The position numbers were made by a program, and so were the translations under genes. DNA of 64,000 bases from an uncultured Draconibacterium sp. Lineage in GTDB: Bacteria > Bacteroidota > Bacteroidia > Bacteroidales > Prolixibacteraceae. Below, piece by piece: positions 1 through 11,000 of this stretch (its first letter is position 1; each line of letters begins with the position of its first letter). The DNA lies in contig NZ_OY781982.1 of assembly GCF_963677565.1 (NCBI RefSeq), positions 919,934-983,933 of the forward strand. The letters run 5' to 3'. Under the pieces are notes generated by a model, which saw only the letters and a program-made list of their open reading frames with translations, did not search any database and had not been told where the DNA came from.

Positions 1-358
1 GATCAAAAGTCTTATTATCAATCATCCAATCTTCAACTTTCAATGCTTCCTCCTGCTCTAATTGAAGATACTGTGAGTAAACATCAAAACTGGCTCTGTA
101 TATCATCCAGTCTTCCACTTTTAATGCTTCTTCTGTTTCCACATCAAAATTTGAAACGTAAACATCCGCCTCAATTGATGATAAATCGGATTCGATAGAA
201 TTATCAACCATCGCAAATGCTATTCCCTTAAAACTAGCAGTTCCCGATAATGATTTTCCTAAATACTGAGCCTGTACATTTAAACTCAGAACGACTAAAA
301 TTAATCCTAATGCTAATAGTCTTGTACTTGCTTTCTGAACATTGTTTTTTGTTTTCAT
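1..358 (-). CDS. Secreted repeat protein, 5' part only (runs off left edge)
   Basis: An open frame starts at ATG 358 (minus) and runs off the left edge with no stop, so only the N-terminal 119 or so residues are visible. It begins with MKTKNN, then a hydrophobic segment ending LNVQAQ, which looks like a Sec signal peptide. The segment EEALKVEDWMI occurs twice, 27 residues apart, each followed by an aromatic/acidic stretch (ASFDVY, KTFD). A purine-rich AGGAGG lies 6-7 bases upstream of the start, an unusually good Shine-Dalgarno for this phylum. Function unknown; I infer a periplasmic or surface protein. The repeat identity and the strong start make it a real gene. Confidence 0.75.
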   Translation of the reverse strand, partial: MKTKNNVQKASTRLLALGLILVVLSLNVQAQYLGKSLSGTASFKGIAFAMVDNSIESDLSSIEADVYVSNFDVETEEALKVEDWMIYRASFDVYSQYLQLEQEEALKVEDWMIDNKTFD

Positions 359-733
359 GACTTATCCTCCTGTTGTTTTCTTGTTATCTGTAATATCGCT
401 TTGTAACGTTTTTCAATTATATGACGCACAATTTTCCAAAGCGTTACACTCTGTATAGTACTTTTTTTAATATGCTTCTTTGTTTTTATTAGTACTATGT
501 TATACAATATTCTTGTTGCAATAATAAAACCAAACATAACAAGCTCTTTTTGTGCACATTACAAACACCGCACTTATTATATCAATCGAAGTAAAAATGT
601 ATTTTTGGAAGAAAATATTTATATAAGAAATGATGTATTCATAAAAATTGATCACACAAAAAAGAATTATTTAAGGAGTATTCGCTGGAAATCATCCCAA
701 GAATCCGGAGAGTCATTTCAAAAATCTGGGCAT
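359..733. other. Intergenic spacer, no gene recognised
   Basis: A/T-rich spacer between the secreted repeat protein and tRNA-Asn. It should hold the promoter of the minus-strand gene starting at 358, but I see no clear TAnnTTTG element. Open frames crossing it on either strand have compositions expected of A/T-rich non-coding DNA. Confidence 0.5.
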
Positions 734-760
734 AAAAAAAGAGGTCTTAAAAAGACCTCT
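734..760 (-). terminator. Rho-independent terminator of tRNA-Asn
   Basis: AGAGGTCTT (740-748) and AAGACCTCT (752-760) form a 9-bp stem with a 3-base loop; on the minus strand it is followed by seven T residues (740-734). It lies just 3' of the tRNA. Confidence 0.85.
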
Positions 761-770
761 TCAATTTTGG

Positions 771-847
771 TGGCTCCCCAGGTTGGACTTGAACCAACGA
801 CCTACGGATTAACAGTCCGCCGCTCTAACCAACTGAGCTACTGGGGA
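771..847 (-). tRNA. tRNA-Asn (anticodon GTT), CCA encoded
   Basis: Reading the minus strand, the 5' acceptor TCCCCAG (847-841) pairs with CTGGGGA (781-775), followed by discriminator G and an encoded CCA. The anticodon loop CTGTTAA contains GTT, reading Asn codons. The D-arm (GCTCAGTTGGTTAGAGC) and the GGTTCAAG T-loop are canonical. Total 77 nt with CCA. Confidence 0.97.
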
Positions 848-1061
848 AGATTAATTCCCTTTGTGAGAACGTTTGCTTTTCAAAAGCGATGCAAAAGTAA
901 TAGCTTTTCTTAAAAGTCAAAACTTTTTTTCAAAAAAAAATCAATTAAAATATCTATTCCCAATCGATGGAAAATATTCAAAAAAACAAACCATATTCTT
1001 CTTTTATTGTTATACAGTCAGTTATTAAATACAAACATTCAAAATCTTTAAAAATAGAGAA

Positions 1062-1538
1062 ATGAAAAAAATTACTAAACTTCTTTCAACTGCCTTTATT
1101 GTGGGCATAATTACACTTTCAAATTTTCAGGCAAAAGCACATTGCGAAATTCCATGTGGGATTTATGGCGACTCAGTTCGTATTGCCCTTTTGTATGAAC
1201 ATATTGAAACAATTGAAAAATCGATGAACCAGATCAACGAATTATCAAAATCTGATAATCCTGATTACAATCAGTTGGTTCGTTGGGTAATGAATAAGGA
1301 AGAGCATGCTAAAGAAATGCAGGAAATTGTAAGTCAGTACTTTTTACACCAGCGTGTTAAAATAACCTCGTCAGCCGACGATGCTGCTTACAGAAAGTAT
1401 GTAAAACAACTGGAATTACTGCATCATCTTTCAGTGTTCGCCATGAAAAGTAAACAAAGTACCGATTTGAGTATTATTGATACACTTCGCGAAAAACTTC
1501 ATCTTTTCGAACACGCATATTTTGGCGACGATCATTAA
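1062..1538 (+). CDS. sodN: Nickel superoxide dismutase (SodN-like) with Sec signal peptide
   Basis: A 158-residue protein. Residues 1-26 form a signal peptide ending in an AKA signal peptidase I site. Cleavage would expose H27-C28-x-x-P31-C32-G33-x-Y35, which matches the nickel hook of Ni-SOD (His1, Cys2, Pro5, Cys6, Gly7, Tyr9 in mature numbering). The remainder is alpha-helical, as expected of the Ni-SOD four-helix bundle, and the mature length of about 132 residues is close to the roughly 117 of Streptomyces SodN. Known family chemistry: superoxide dismutation, with Ni ligands from the His1 amine/imidazole and both Cys thiolates. No SodX-type maturation peptidase gene is nearby. Monocistronic, followed by a strong terminator. 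Confidence 0.85.
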   Translation: MKKITKLLSTAFIVGIITLSNFQAKAHCEIPCGIYGDSVRIALLYEHIETIEKSMNQINELSKSDNPDYNQLVRWVMNKEEHAKEMQEIVSQYFLHQRVKITSSADDAAYRKYVKQLELLHHLSVFAMKSKQSTDLSIIDTLREKLHLFEHAYFGDDH

Positions 1539-1560
1539 AAAATTCAATAACATACTGAAT

Positions 1561-1587
1561 AAAAGGACCTTAATTAAGGTCCTTTTT
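1561..1587. terminator. Perfect-palindrome terminator after sodN
   Basis: A 26-bp perfect palindrome (1561-1586; half-site AAAAGGACCTTAA) has an A-run on its left and a T-run on its right, so it can terminate transcription in either direction. It lies 22 bases after the sodN stop. Confidence 0.85.
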
Positions 1588-1676
1588 TGTATTTGCCATC
1601 CAACACCTTGTTTACGATAAAAAATTAAGGAACAGATTTCCTCCACCAAATTAACAATCCGGTGTCAACTGTTTAA

Positions 1677-1684
1677 TATATTTG
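1677..1684 (+). promoter_or_regulatory. Candidate -7 promoter element for pepA
   Basis: TATATTTG matches the Bacteroidota -7 consensus TAnnTTTG, 50 bases before the aminopeptidase start. A clear -33 TTTG is not visible, so confidence is moderate. Confidence 0.4.
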
Positions 1685-1733
1685 CGAAAAACAACTGGCA
1701 TTTAATCGTTACTTTAGCCTAAAATTTAAAAAT

Positions 1734-3158
1734 ATGATCCCAAAAATATTCATAAGCTCCAAAATTGCAGAAAATGATTCAGTAGCGTGTTTATGTTCCG
1801 ATTTAAAAGAAACAGCTTCAATACAAGTCACAGAAACCGAAAAAGCTTTTCTGAAAAAGAAATTAGAAAAGGAAGATACGTGTACTATTTCACGTTACCC
1901 ACATTTGCTTTTTTTCGGGAAGATAAAAACCGATAAAGAACCGTATCTGCAAGCAGAAATGGCAAGGGTGGCCGGAACAAAACTTTACGATGAATTAAAA
2001 GCAGCCGGCGAAACCTCTGTTCAGTTGACAAATTTATGCATTGCCGGTTTTTTACCTGAGCTTTTAGAAGGATTGCTGCTTAACGGCTATACGTTTGATA
2101 AATACAAAAGTGAGAAAGAATCATTCAAAATTGAAAGTATATCAATTATTGATGAGCACATCACCGACGAGAAGATCAAAGAAATTATAAATACAACCAA
2201 GGCAACATTTGTAGCACGCGATTTGGTAAACGAACCGCTGTCATTCCTTACAGCTAGTCAGTTTTCAAAAGAAATAGAGAAGTTGAGTGAAGAAGCCGGT
2301 TTTTCGCTGGAAGTGTTTAACAAGAAAAAGATTGAAGCGCTTAAAATGGGTGGACTGTTGGCAGTGAATAAAGGAAGTATCGATCCGCCAACTTTTAACA
2401 TTCTGGAATGGAAACCTGAAAACGCAAAAAACAAACAAGCCATTGTGTTGGTGGGAAAGGGAATTGTTTACGACACAGGAGGCTTAAGCCTAAAACCCAC
2501 CCCTAATTCAATGGATTTCATGAAATCGGACATGGGAGGTGCCGCCGGAATTGTTGCAGCAACTTATGCGGCTGCGTTAAATAAACTTCCGTTACATATT
2601 ATCGGTCTGGTTCCGGCTACCGACAATCGTCCCGATGGAAATGCTTACGTGCCGGGCGATATCATTAAAATGTTCGACGGAACTACCGTCGAAATCAAAA
2701 ACACCGATGCAGAGGGAAGACTCATTCTTGCCGATGCATTGAGCTATGCAAAAAAATACAAGCCTCAACTGGTAATCGACTGCGCTACTTTAACGGGTTC
2801 TGCTGATATTATTTCCGGTCCACATGCAGCAGTCGTTATGGGAAATACACCTGAACACATGGAATTACTGAAACAATCAGGATTTAATACTTTTGAACGC
2901 CTGATAGAAGTTCCGCTTTGGGAAGAATATGCAGCACCTCTAAAATCGCCAATAGCAGATTTAAATAATCTTGGTACCCGCGAAGGACAATCAACCATAG
3001 CTGGGAAGTTTCTGGAACATTTTACCGATTATAAATGGATACATATTGATATGGCCGGAACAGCATTCAGAAAAGAAAAAGATGCATACCGCCCCGCCGG
3101 AGGAACAGGTTTTGGCGCACGTTTAATCTATTATTTCTTTAAAACAATGATTAACTGA
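1734..3158 (+). CDS. pepA: Leucyl aminopeptidase (M17 family)
   Basis: A 474-residue cytosolic M17 metallo-aminopeptidase that removes N-terminal residues from peptides. The diagnostic NTDAEGRL occurs at residues 323-330, with metal ligands D325 and E327 and catalytic R329. The upstream metal/catalytic cluster is VGKGIVYDTGG with K242 and D247. The N-terminal 150 residues are the variable macrodomain-like part of the family. Length is normal. It is a single gene between the sodN terminator and pdxA, with its own candidate promoter. Only one start is plausible (MIPKIF). The family assignment is firm; whether it also has the DNA-binding role known for E. coli PepA cannot be told. Confidence 0.93.
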   Translation: MIPKIFISSKIAENDSVACLCSDLKETASIQVTETEKAFLKKKLEKEDTCTISRYPHLLFFGKIKTDKEPYLQAEMARVAGTKLYDELKAAGETSVQLTNLCIAGFLPELLEGLLLNGYTFDKYKSEKESFKIESISIIDEHITDEKIKEIINTTKATFVARDLVNEPLSFLTASQFSKEIEKLSEEAGFSLEVFNKKKIEALKMGGLLAVNKGSIDPPTFNILEWKPENAKNKQAIVLVGKGIVYDTGGLSLKPTPNSMDFMKSDMGGAAGIVAATYAAALNKLPLHIIGLVPATDNRPDGNAYVPGDIIKMFDGTTVEIKNTDAEGRLILADALSYAKKYKPQLVIDCATLTGSADIISGPHAAVVMGNTPEHMELLKQSGFNTFERLIEVPLWEEYAAPLKSPIADLNNLGTREGQSTIAGKFLEHFTDYKWIHIDMAGTAFRKEKDAYRPAGGTGFGARLIYYFFKTMIN

Positions 3159-3232
3159 TTTTGAATTATTATTTTGAATGTCAAGCAGATTTGCAGCATA
3201 AACATTAACATGCTCAATTAAATTAAATAAAT

Positions 3233-3240
3233 TAACTTTG
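3233..3240 (+). promoter_or_regulatory. Candidate -7 promoter element for pdxA
   Basis: TAACTTTG fits TAnnTTTG and lies 40 bases upstream of the pdxA start. No -33 TTTG is seen at the expected distance. Confidence 0.4.
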
Positions 3241-3280
3241 CAGGGCTCAAAAAAGGGCAAAATATCTGAAACAAAATACA

Positions 3281-4387
3281 ATGGCAAAACAAGATACCAT
3301 ACGAATTGGAATAACACATGGCGATATTAACGGAATTGGATACGAAGTAATACTTAAAACGCTCTCTGATCCGCGTATTCTGGAAATGTGTACCCCGGTT
3401 GTTTACGGCTCGCCAAAAGTAGCAGCATACCATCGTAAAGCGCTCGACATTAACGACGTAAGCTTCAACCACATTCGTAATACAAAAGAACTGTTACACC
3501 GAAAAGCAAACATTATAAATTGTGTAGATGAAAATGTACGGGTTGAATTAGGAAAATCAACTCAGGAAGCCGGAATTTCATCTTTTAATGCATTAGACCG
3601 TGCAACCAGTGATCTTCAAAAAGGATATATTGATGCACTGATAACTGCCCCGATAAACAAAGACAATATTCAGAGTGAAGAATTCAATTTCCCGGGACAT
3701 ACCGAGTTTTTGGCTGAAAAATTCGACACCAAAGATTATGCAATGTTAATGGTTAGCGAAACCATGAAAATTGGTGTAGTAACCACACATATACCTCTTT
3801 CAAGAGTAGCCGAAAGCCTGACAAAAGAAAACATCCTTTCAAAAATCAGGATCATTGCAAAATCGTTGCAACAAGATTTTGCCATTACCAAACCCCGAAT
3901 TGCGGTTTTCGGATTAAATCCGCATGCCGGAGATAATGGACTAATTGGTAAAGAGGATAAAGAAATCATTCTTCCAGCAGTTATTCAGGCTAAAAAAGAA
4001 GGTATCATGGCACTCGGGCCATATCCTGCCGATGGCTTTTTCGGATCGGATGATTACCGGAAATTCGATGCAATTTTAGCGATGTATCACGACCAGGGCT
4101 TAATTCCGTTTAAACTCGCCTCTTTCGAACGTGGCGTAAACTTTACTGCCGGATTGCCTGCTATACGTACTTCGCCGGCACATGGAACGGCCTATGCAAT
4201 TGCCGGAGAAAGCAAAGCCTCGCCCGAGTCATTCCGCCAGGCATTGTACCTTGCAATCGATATTTATAAAAACCGAAGCATTTATAAAGAAATCAGTAAA
4301 AATCCGTTGAGGAATTACGAGATTAATCCTAATCAGGTTGATGAAAGTGTAGACATTGAAGCGTCAGAAGAGGAAGAAACCTTATAA
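3281..4387 (+). CDS. pdxA: 4-hydroxythreonine-4-phosphate dehydrogenase
   Basis: A 368-residue PdxA-family enzyme oxidising 4-phosphohydroxy-L-threonine in deoxyxylulose 5-phosphate-dependent pyridoxal phosphate synthesis. Family blocks seen: ITHGDINGIGYEV near the N-terminus, FPGHTEFLAEKF with the metal-ligand His, VVTTHIPL, GLNPHAGDNG, YHDQGLIPFK and GLPAIRTSPAHGTAY in the C-terminal third. An acidic C-terminal tail (about 15 residues ending EASEEEETL) exceeds the usual enzyme length. The stop is 15 bases before ruvA, so the two are probably cotranscribed. Confidence 0.95.
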   Translation: MAKQDTIRIGITHGDINGIGYEVILKTLSDPRILEMCTPVVYGSPKVAAYHRKALDINDVSFNHIRNTKELLHRKANIINCVDENVRVELGKSTQEAGISSFNALDRATSDLQKGYIDALITAPINKDNIQSEEFNFPGHTEFLAEKFDTKDYAMLMVSETMKIGVVTTHIPLSRVAESLTKENILSKIRIIAKSLQQDFAITKPRIAVFGLNPHAGDNGLIGKEDKEIILPAVIQAKKEGIMALGPYPADGFFGSDDYRKFDAILAMYHDQGLIPFKLASFERGVNFTAGLPAIRTSPAHGTAYAIAGESKASPESFRQALYLAIDIYKNRSIYKEISKNPLRNYEINPNQVDESVDIEASEEEETL

Positions 4388-4402
4388 AACCACAGATTTT
4401 AC

Positions 4403-4984
4403 ATGTACGAATACATAAAAGGTAATATTGCCGAAATTAGTGCGACCAATATGGTTGTTGAAGCTGCCGGGATAGGTTACTTTATCCATATTTCATTAAA
4501 CTCATACAGTATTCTGAATGGTAAAAAAGACGTTAAAGTTTTTTTACATCAAATGGTGCGGGAAGATGCACATACATTATATGGTTTTGCTACCACCAGC
4601 GAAAGGGAATTATTCCGCAGTTTGATATCGGTAAACGGTGTTGGAGCCAGCACGGCAATTATGATGCTTTCCTCCTTAAATCCGGATGAATTAAAAGCAG
4701 CAGTTACCACTGAGAATGTAAACGTATTAAAAGCTGTAAAAGGCATTGGTGCAAAAACTGCACAACGCATCATTATCGACTTGAAAGATAAACTTGGAAA
4801 AATGCCGGAATCGGGTCAAATTTTATCCGTTGCAGACAATACTATCAAGAATGAATCGTTATCTGCATTAGTCATGCTTGGCTTTGTAAAGAAAGATGCT
4901 GACAAGATAGTATCGAAGATACTTCAGGAGCAACCTGAAGCAACAGTGGAAAGCGTGATAAAACAAGCATTAAAAAGGTTGTAA
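4403..4984 (+). CDS. ruvA: Holliday junction branch migration protein RuvA
   Basis: A 193-residue RuvA, which binds four-way DNA junctions as a tetramer and loads the RuvB motor. Domain I (about 1-65) is the OB-fold beginning MYEYIKGNI. Domain II holds two helix-hairpin-helix motifs (SVNGVGASTA and AVKGIGAKTAQRIIIDLKDK). Domain III (about 145-193) is the RuvB-contacting three-helix bundle. It sits 15 bases after pdxA and 83 bases before sprA; ruvB is not in the window. Normal length. Confidence 0.95.
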   Translation: MYEYIKGNIAEISATNMVVEAAGIGYFIHISLNSYSILNGKKDVKVFLHQMVREDAHTLYGFATTSERELFRSLISVNGVGASTAIMMLSSLNPDELKAAVTTENVNVLKAVKGIGAKTAQRIIIDLKDKLGKMPESGQILSVADNTIKNESLSALVMLGFVKKDADKIVSKILQEQPEATVESVIKQALKRL

Positions 4985-5067
4985 GAAGTACCCTTTCTGA
5001 AAAAACAAAAACAATGATTAACAACTGCTTTTTCAGGAAAGCCTTTTGAAGAAGTAATTTTAATGAA

Positions 5068-8000
5068 ATGACACTAAGCCGAAGTTTACCAAATATATTC
5101 TTCATTCTATTTGTATTATGTGCCCTTGCCAATCCTTTTTCAGGAGAGGCACAGGAACTGCCGGACATGGATACAACCGGTACGTTACCCTACCCTTTTA
5201 AAGACCAACCTGCATTTGGATATACCAACCAGGATTCGTCTAAATTATACCTGAACAAACCAAGCAACATTAAGTACGAAATTGAGTACGACCCGGTTTT
5301 AGGGCAGTATGTTTTTTACGAGAAAGTCGGATCCTTAAATTATCGTTTGCCACAAAGTATGTCGCTCGACGATTACATGGAATATGATTTCGATAAATCC
5401 ATCCGCGATTACTGGCGAGCGAGAACCCAGCAGGAATCGATTGATGCAAGAGGAGGTTTGCTTCCTAAATTAACCATCGGCAGCGAAGCTTTTAACCGAA
5501 TATTTGGAGGAAATACTATCAATATTCAACCACAGGGTTATGTTGAAGTGAGCTTCGGATACCAGGTAAACAAAACAGATAATCCGGCAATACCCGAACG
5601 TTTAAGAAAAGTACCCACTTTCGATTTCGATGAAAAAATTCAGATGAATGTAACCGGCCAAATCGGTACAAAAATGAATATGCGGGTAAACTACAATACC
5701 GAGGCAACTTTTGATTACGAAAACAAAATGAACCTCGAATATACCGGCGATGAAGATGAAATTTTGAAACGTATTGAGGCTGGTAATGTTTCGCTGCCAT
5801 TAAATGGTTCGCTAATTACCGGAGCATCAAACCTGTTTGGAGTAAAAGCCGAAATGCAGTTTGGGAAACTAACGCTAACCACGCTTTTCTCGCAACACCG
5901 CGGCGAATCGAAAACTGTTGAAACTGAAGGAGGTGCTCAGGTGGCCACATTCGATATTTCGGCAGCAAATTACGATGCAAACCGTCACTTTTTCCTCGCG
6001 CAATATTTCCGCGATCACTACAACGAGTGGTTACAAAGCACTGCCATACCGCGCTCGCCTATTACCATTAACAAGGTTGAGATATGGGTAACAAATAAAT
6101 CGAATGATTTTGACAATTCAAGAAACATATTGGCTTTTCAGGATCTGGCAGAACATGATCCTCACATTTACAACAATATTCCTGAATTCCAGGCAACACC
6201 GGGGCTTCCTTATCCACAAAGTGTATTTCCTAATAATAATGCCAATGGTTTATATAGTGAAATGAGTTCTACCTACAGCGATGTTCGGCAGGTAGAAAAT
6301 ATAACCAGTGTGATGTCTGAGTTTGGTCAGGATTTTGCCGGTGGAACCGATTTTGAAAAAATTGAGCAGGCACGTAAATTGAACGACTCGGAGTATACCA
6401 TAAACAAACAACTGGGGTATATCTCGTTAAACAGTTCACTAAATACCGACGAAGTTCTGGCTGTGGCTTTTAACTTTACATACAACGGGCAAACCTTTCA
6501 GGTGGGTGAATTTTCGACCGACGGTATTGATGCACCAAAAACACTTTTTATGAAGTTGTTGAAAGGCACCAACTTGTCGCCTGGAAAACCAACCTGGAAC
6601 CTGATGATGAAAAACATTTACAACCTGAATGCTTATCAACTTACAAGCGAAGATTTTGAGCTGAATGTTGTTTATCAGAACGATTCAACCGGAACCTATA
6701 TCAACTACCTTCCCGACTCGCGTATTGAAGGTCATATTCTGCTTGAAGTAATGCGTTTAGATATGCTTAACTCACAGCTCGACCCTTCAAAAGATGGTGT
6801 GTTCGACTACGTTGAAGGCATTACAGTAAACTCGAATAACGGTCGTATTATTTTTCCGGTAGTAGAACCTTTTGGCAGCCATTTGGCCGATTCATTACAA
6901 GATCAATCTTACATCGACAAATATTCGTTTCAAACCTTATACGACTCAACCCAGGTAAAAGCCGAGCAAGATGCTGAACACAATAAATTCAGGCTAACGG
7001 GAAGTTATAAAGGATCTTCGAGTTCCGACATTGCTCTGGGTACCCTGAACCTCACACAGGGCTCGGTAACTGTAACAGCCGGAGGACAAGTACTTACCGA
7101 GAATGTAGATTATACCGTTGACTACACACTGGGTAGGGTAAAAATAATTAACCAGGCCTTACTCGAAGCCGGTACTCCAATTAAAGTCTCTACAGAAAGT
7201 GAAGACCTGTTTACCATGCAGCGAAAAACATTAATGGGAACACATGCCAACTATGCTTTTTCCGATAATTTTAACATTGGAGCAACCATGCTTTGGATGA
7301 ATGAACGTCCGTTAACTGAAAAAGTAGATTATGGTCAGGATCCGATTTCGAACTTAATGTACGGGTTGGATGCCCGTTACAATACAGAAGCACCATTTAT
7401 TACCAAAGCGCTTGATGCATTGCCCTTTTACAGCACCAACGCAGCCTCGGCAATAGATGTGGAAGCTGAATTTGCACAACTGGTACCCGGAAGTTCAAAA
7501 TCGATAAACGGTGCCGTTTATGTTGATGACTTTGAATCGACAAAAACAGCCATCGATATGCGTACCCGTTCAGCCTGGATGCTGGCCAGTACGCCGCAGT
7601 ATCAAGATAATTTGTTCCCTGAAGCTCAACTTAGTAATTCGTTGGATTATGGTATAAACCGTGCAAAGCTAGCATGGTACAACATCGATCCACTATTTTT
7701 GAGAAACAATTCACTTACACCCGACCACATTAAAAATGACAGAGACATGCAGTCAAATCATTTAGTCCGCGAAGTGTTTGAGCAGGAAATATTCCCCGAA
7801 AGAGAATTTACTACCGGCGAGCCAACAAATATTGCAGTACTCGATCTGGCTTTCTATCCAACAGAACGAGGCCCTTACAACTACGATGCCGGTAACTCAA
7901 GCTATTCAGCTGGTGTAAATACTGATGGTACTTTACGCGATCCTGAATCGCGCTGGGGAGGTATAATGCGTGAAATTCAAACCAGCGACTTTGAAAATGC

Positions 8001-11000
8001 CAACATCGAATACATCGAATTCTGGATGATGGATCCATTCGTTAACGATACAATGGGCGAACACCATGGTGGTGATCTCTATTTCAACCTTGGAGAAATT
8101 TCGGAAGATGTACTAAAAGATTCAAGAAAGTCTTTTGAGAACGGATTACCCACAACCGACGAACTTACCAATGTTGACACTACTATTTGGGGCCGGGTAT
8201 CTACACAACAATCTTTGGTAAATGCTTTCGATAATACAATCAATTCGCGTCAATATCAGGATATTGGTTTTGACGGGATAAACGACGAAGATGAACGCTC
8301 GCATTTCCAAATTTATCTGGATGAATTACGACTAAAAGTTAACGATGATGTGTACCAACAAGCTTTGGAAGATCCGTCGTCTGATAACTTCCATTACTAC
8401 CGTGGCTCGGATTACGATCAGGAGGAACTGGGCATTCTGGAGCGTTACAAAAAATACAACGGTCCTGATGGCAACTCTCCAACTTCTGAAATGTCGCCGG
8501 AGAGTTATCCAACATCTGCAACAACAATACCTGATATTGAGGATATAAACGACGACAATACACTAAATGAATACGAACGCTATTTCCAATACCGGGTAAG
8601 CCTTCGCAAAGAGGACATGGAACTGGGAAATAACTTTATATCAGATGTTAGACGTGCACGCGTAGAACTTAAAAATGGTGAAATTGGCGAAGTTGACTGG
8701 TACCAGTTTAAAATACCGGTTAATACACCGGAGGCAGTTATTGGTAACATTAACGACTTTAATTCAATTCGCTTCATGCGTATGTTTATGCATGGATTTG
8801 CCGACCCAACGGTTCTGCGTTTTGCTACGCTCGACCTTGTTCGTGCCGACTGGCGTCGTTATACCGGCGATATTCTGGAAGACGGCGGTATTCCATCTGT
8901 CGATGCCGAATTCGATATATCAGCTGTAAGTATTGAAGAAAACTCAAGCCGCGAACCGGTTAACTACATTTTACCACCAGAAGTATCGAGGGTAATCGAC
9001 CCTGCAAATCCGCAGTTGCGACAACTGAATGAGCAGTCGATTGAAATGAAGGTAACTGATTTGGAACAAGGCGACGCACGTGCAGCATACAAATCATTGT
9101 ACATGGATTTCAGAAGGTATAAAACCCTGAAAATGGAAGTCCATGCCGAAGAAATTGAAGAATTCCCGCTTGAAGATGACGAGCTGTATTTCTTCATCCG
9201 TTTAGGATCGGATTACAATTACAACTACTACGAATACGAAGTTCCGCTTAGCCTTACTCCTCCGGGAAACTACAATGGCGACATTGAAAGTGACCGCTAC
9301 ATCGTTTGGCCCGATGCTAACCGGCTTAACATACCACTTGAACTGTTCACCGATCTAAAACTTGAGCGAAACGATGCCTTGCGTATGGAAGGCTCAAACT
9401 TATCAATGCAGGATATTTATGAAGGTTCGCACGATGGATGGAACAATGGCAAAAATCGTGTAAAAGTGAAAGGTAGCCCTAACCTGGGTAATGTGGAAGT
9501 GATGATGATGGGTGTTCGCAACAAAAGAGGTCAGGTGAATACCGGACCAAAATCGGTTATTGTTTGGGCCAATGAACTGCGCTTAACTGATTTTGACGAA
9601 GATGGTGGCTGGGCAGCCAATGCACGTGTTTCAACACGTTTAGCCGATTTGGGTAGCGTAGTAGTTGCCGGACGTAAACGAACTGCCGGTTTTGGTAGTA
9701 TCGACGAAAACATCAACAGCCGTGCAATGGATGATTTGAATGAGATTGATGTATCGGCTTCGATTGATTGGGGACGTTTCTTCCCTGAAAAAGCAGGTGT
9801 TCGGATTCCAATGTACTATGGTTATTCAAACAGTACGGCAACGCCTAAATACGATCCGGTAAATCCTGATATCGAATTAAAAGAGTCGTTAGCACATGCA
9901 AGAACAAATAGTGAAAAAGATTCGATAAAAAACATGTCGCAAGATGTAATTGAGCGCAAAAGTATAAACTTCACAAATGTTAAAGTTGAACCACAGCGCC
10001 AGAAAGAAAAAACACATCTTTGGGACCCCGAGAACTTTGCTGTTACCTATTCATACAACGAAACATCAAAACGAAATATAACAACTGAATATGATGTGAA
10101 TAAGGCACATCGTTTTATGTTCTCATACAATTACAGTAACCGACCAAAACTGATTCAACCGTTTAGTAATGTTCAGTTTCTGCAGAAAGGCCCTCTAAAA
10201 TTAATAGGTGATTTCAATTTTTACCCATTACCAACACAGATTTCATACCGCACTGATTTATTCCGTAAATATCACGAGAAACAATCGAGAAATATTACAA
10301 ATCCGAATCTGATTTTACCGGCTACTTATGATAAGGATTTCCTATGGAACCGATACCTGGATATTCGCTACGATGTTACACGTTCATTGAAATTTGATTT
10401 CTCATCAAGGGGAACCTCGCGCATTGACGAACCCGAGGGCCGGATCAATAAAAATGATGATGATTACGAATGGAAGCGTGATTCGATTTTAACAAACTTA
10501 TGGAATTTAGGACGCCCCACTGTATATAACCATAGTTTCAATGCCACTTATCAGGTACCAATACGAAACATAAGGGCTCTGAACTTCATGAGTGGTTCTA
10601 TTCGTTATTCAGGAAGATATGAATGGGCTGCAGGTTCGTTAACTAATGAAGACATAAATATTGGAAATGTTATTACTAACTCGCGCAACTTAACGCTACA
10701 GGGTAACGCTAATTTCCAAACCCTGTTCAATAAAGTACCTTATTTTAAAGAAGTTAACGACAAATTCCGACGAACCGGCCGGGGACGAGGCAGCCTGAAC
10801 CAAAGAAGCTCAGGAAGAAATACAAACCGACAACCGGAACCACTACAGCGAAAGCAGGAAGAAACGTTTACCAGCAGTATGCGTTTAGCTGCCGATCAGG
10901 GACAGAAAATTGCCCACAAACTAAATACGAAAAAAGTTAGAGTACTTGTAACCGATGTTGATGGCAAGACAGTTCCGGGCAAAACAAACATTATTGATGC

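Noticed and set aside
355..537. 60-codon minus-strand frame ending in a 4-base ATGA overlap with the secreted protein start
   Set aside because: The overlap looks like translational coupling, but the composition (Ile/Lys/Thr-rich) and lack of a start signal fit A/T-rich spacer; kept only as a remote possibility.
497..913. Plus-strand open frame of 138 codons
   Set aside because: It runs through tRNA-Asn and its terminator on the other strand and shows no protein-family features.
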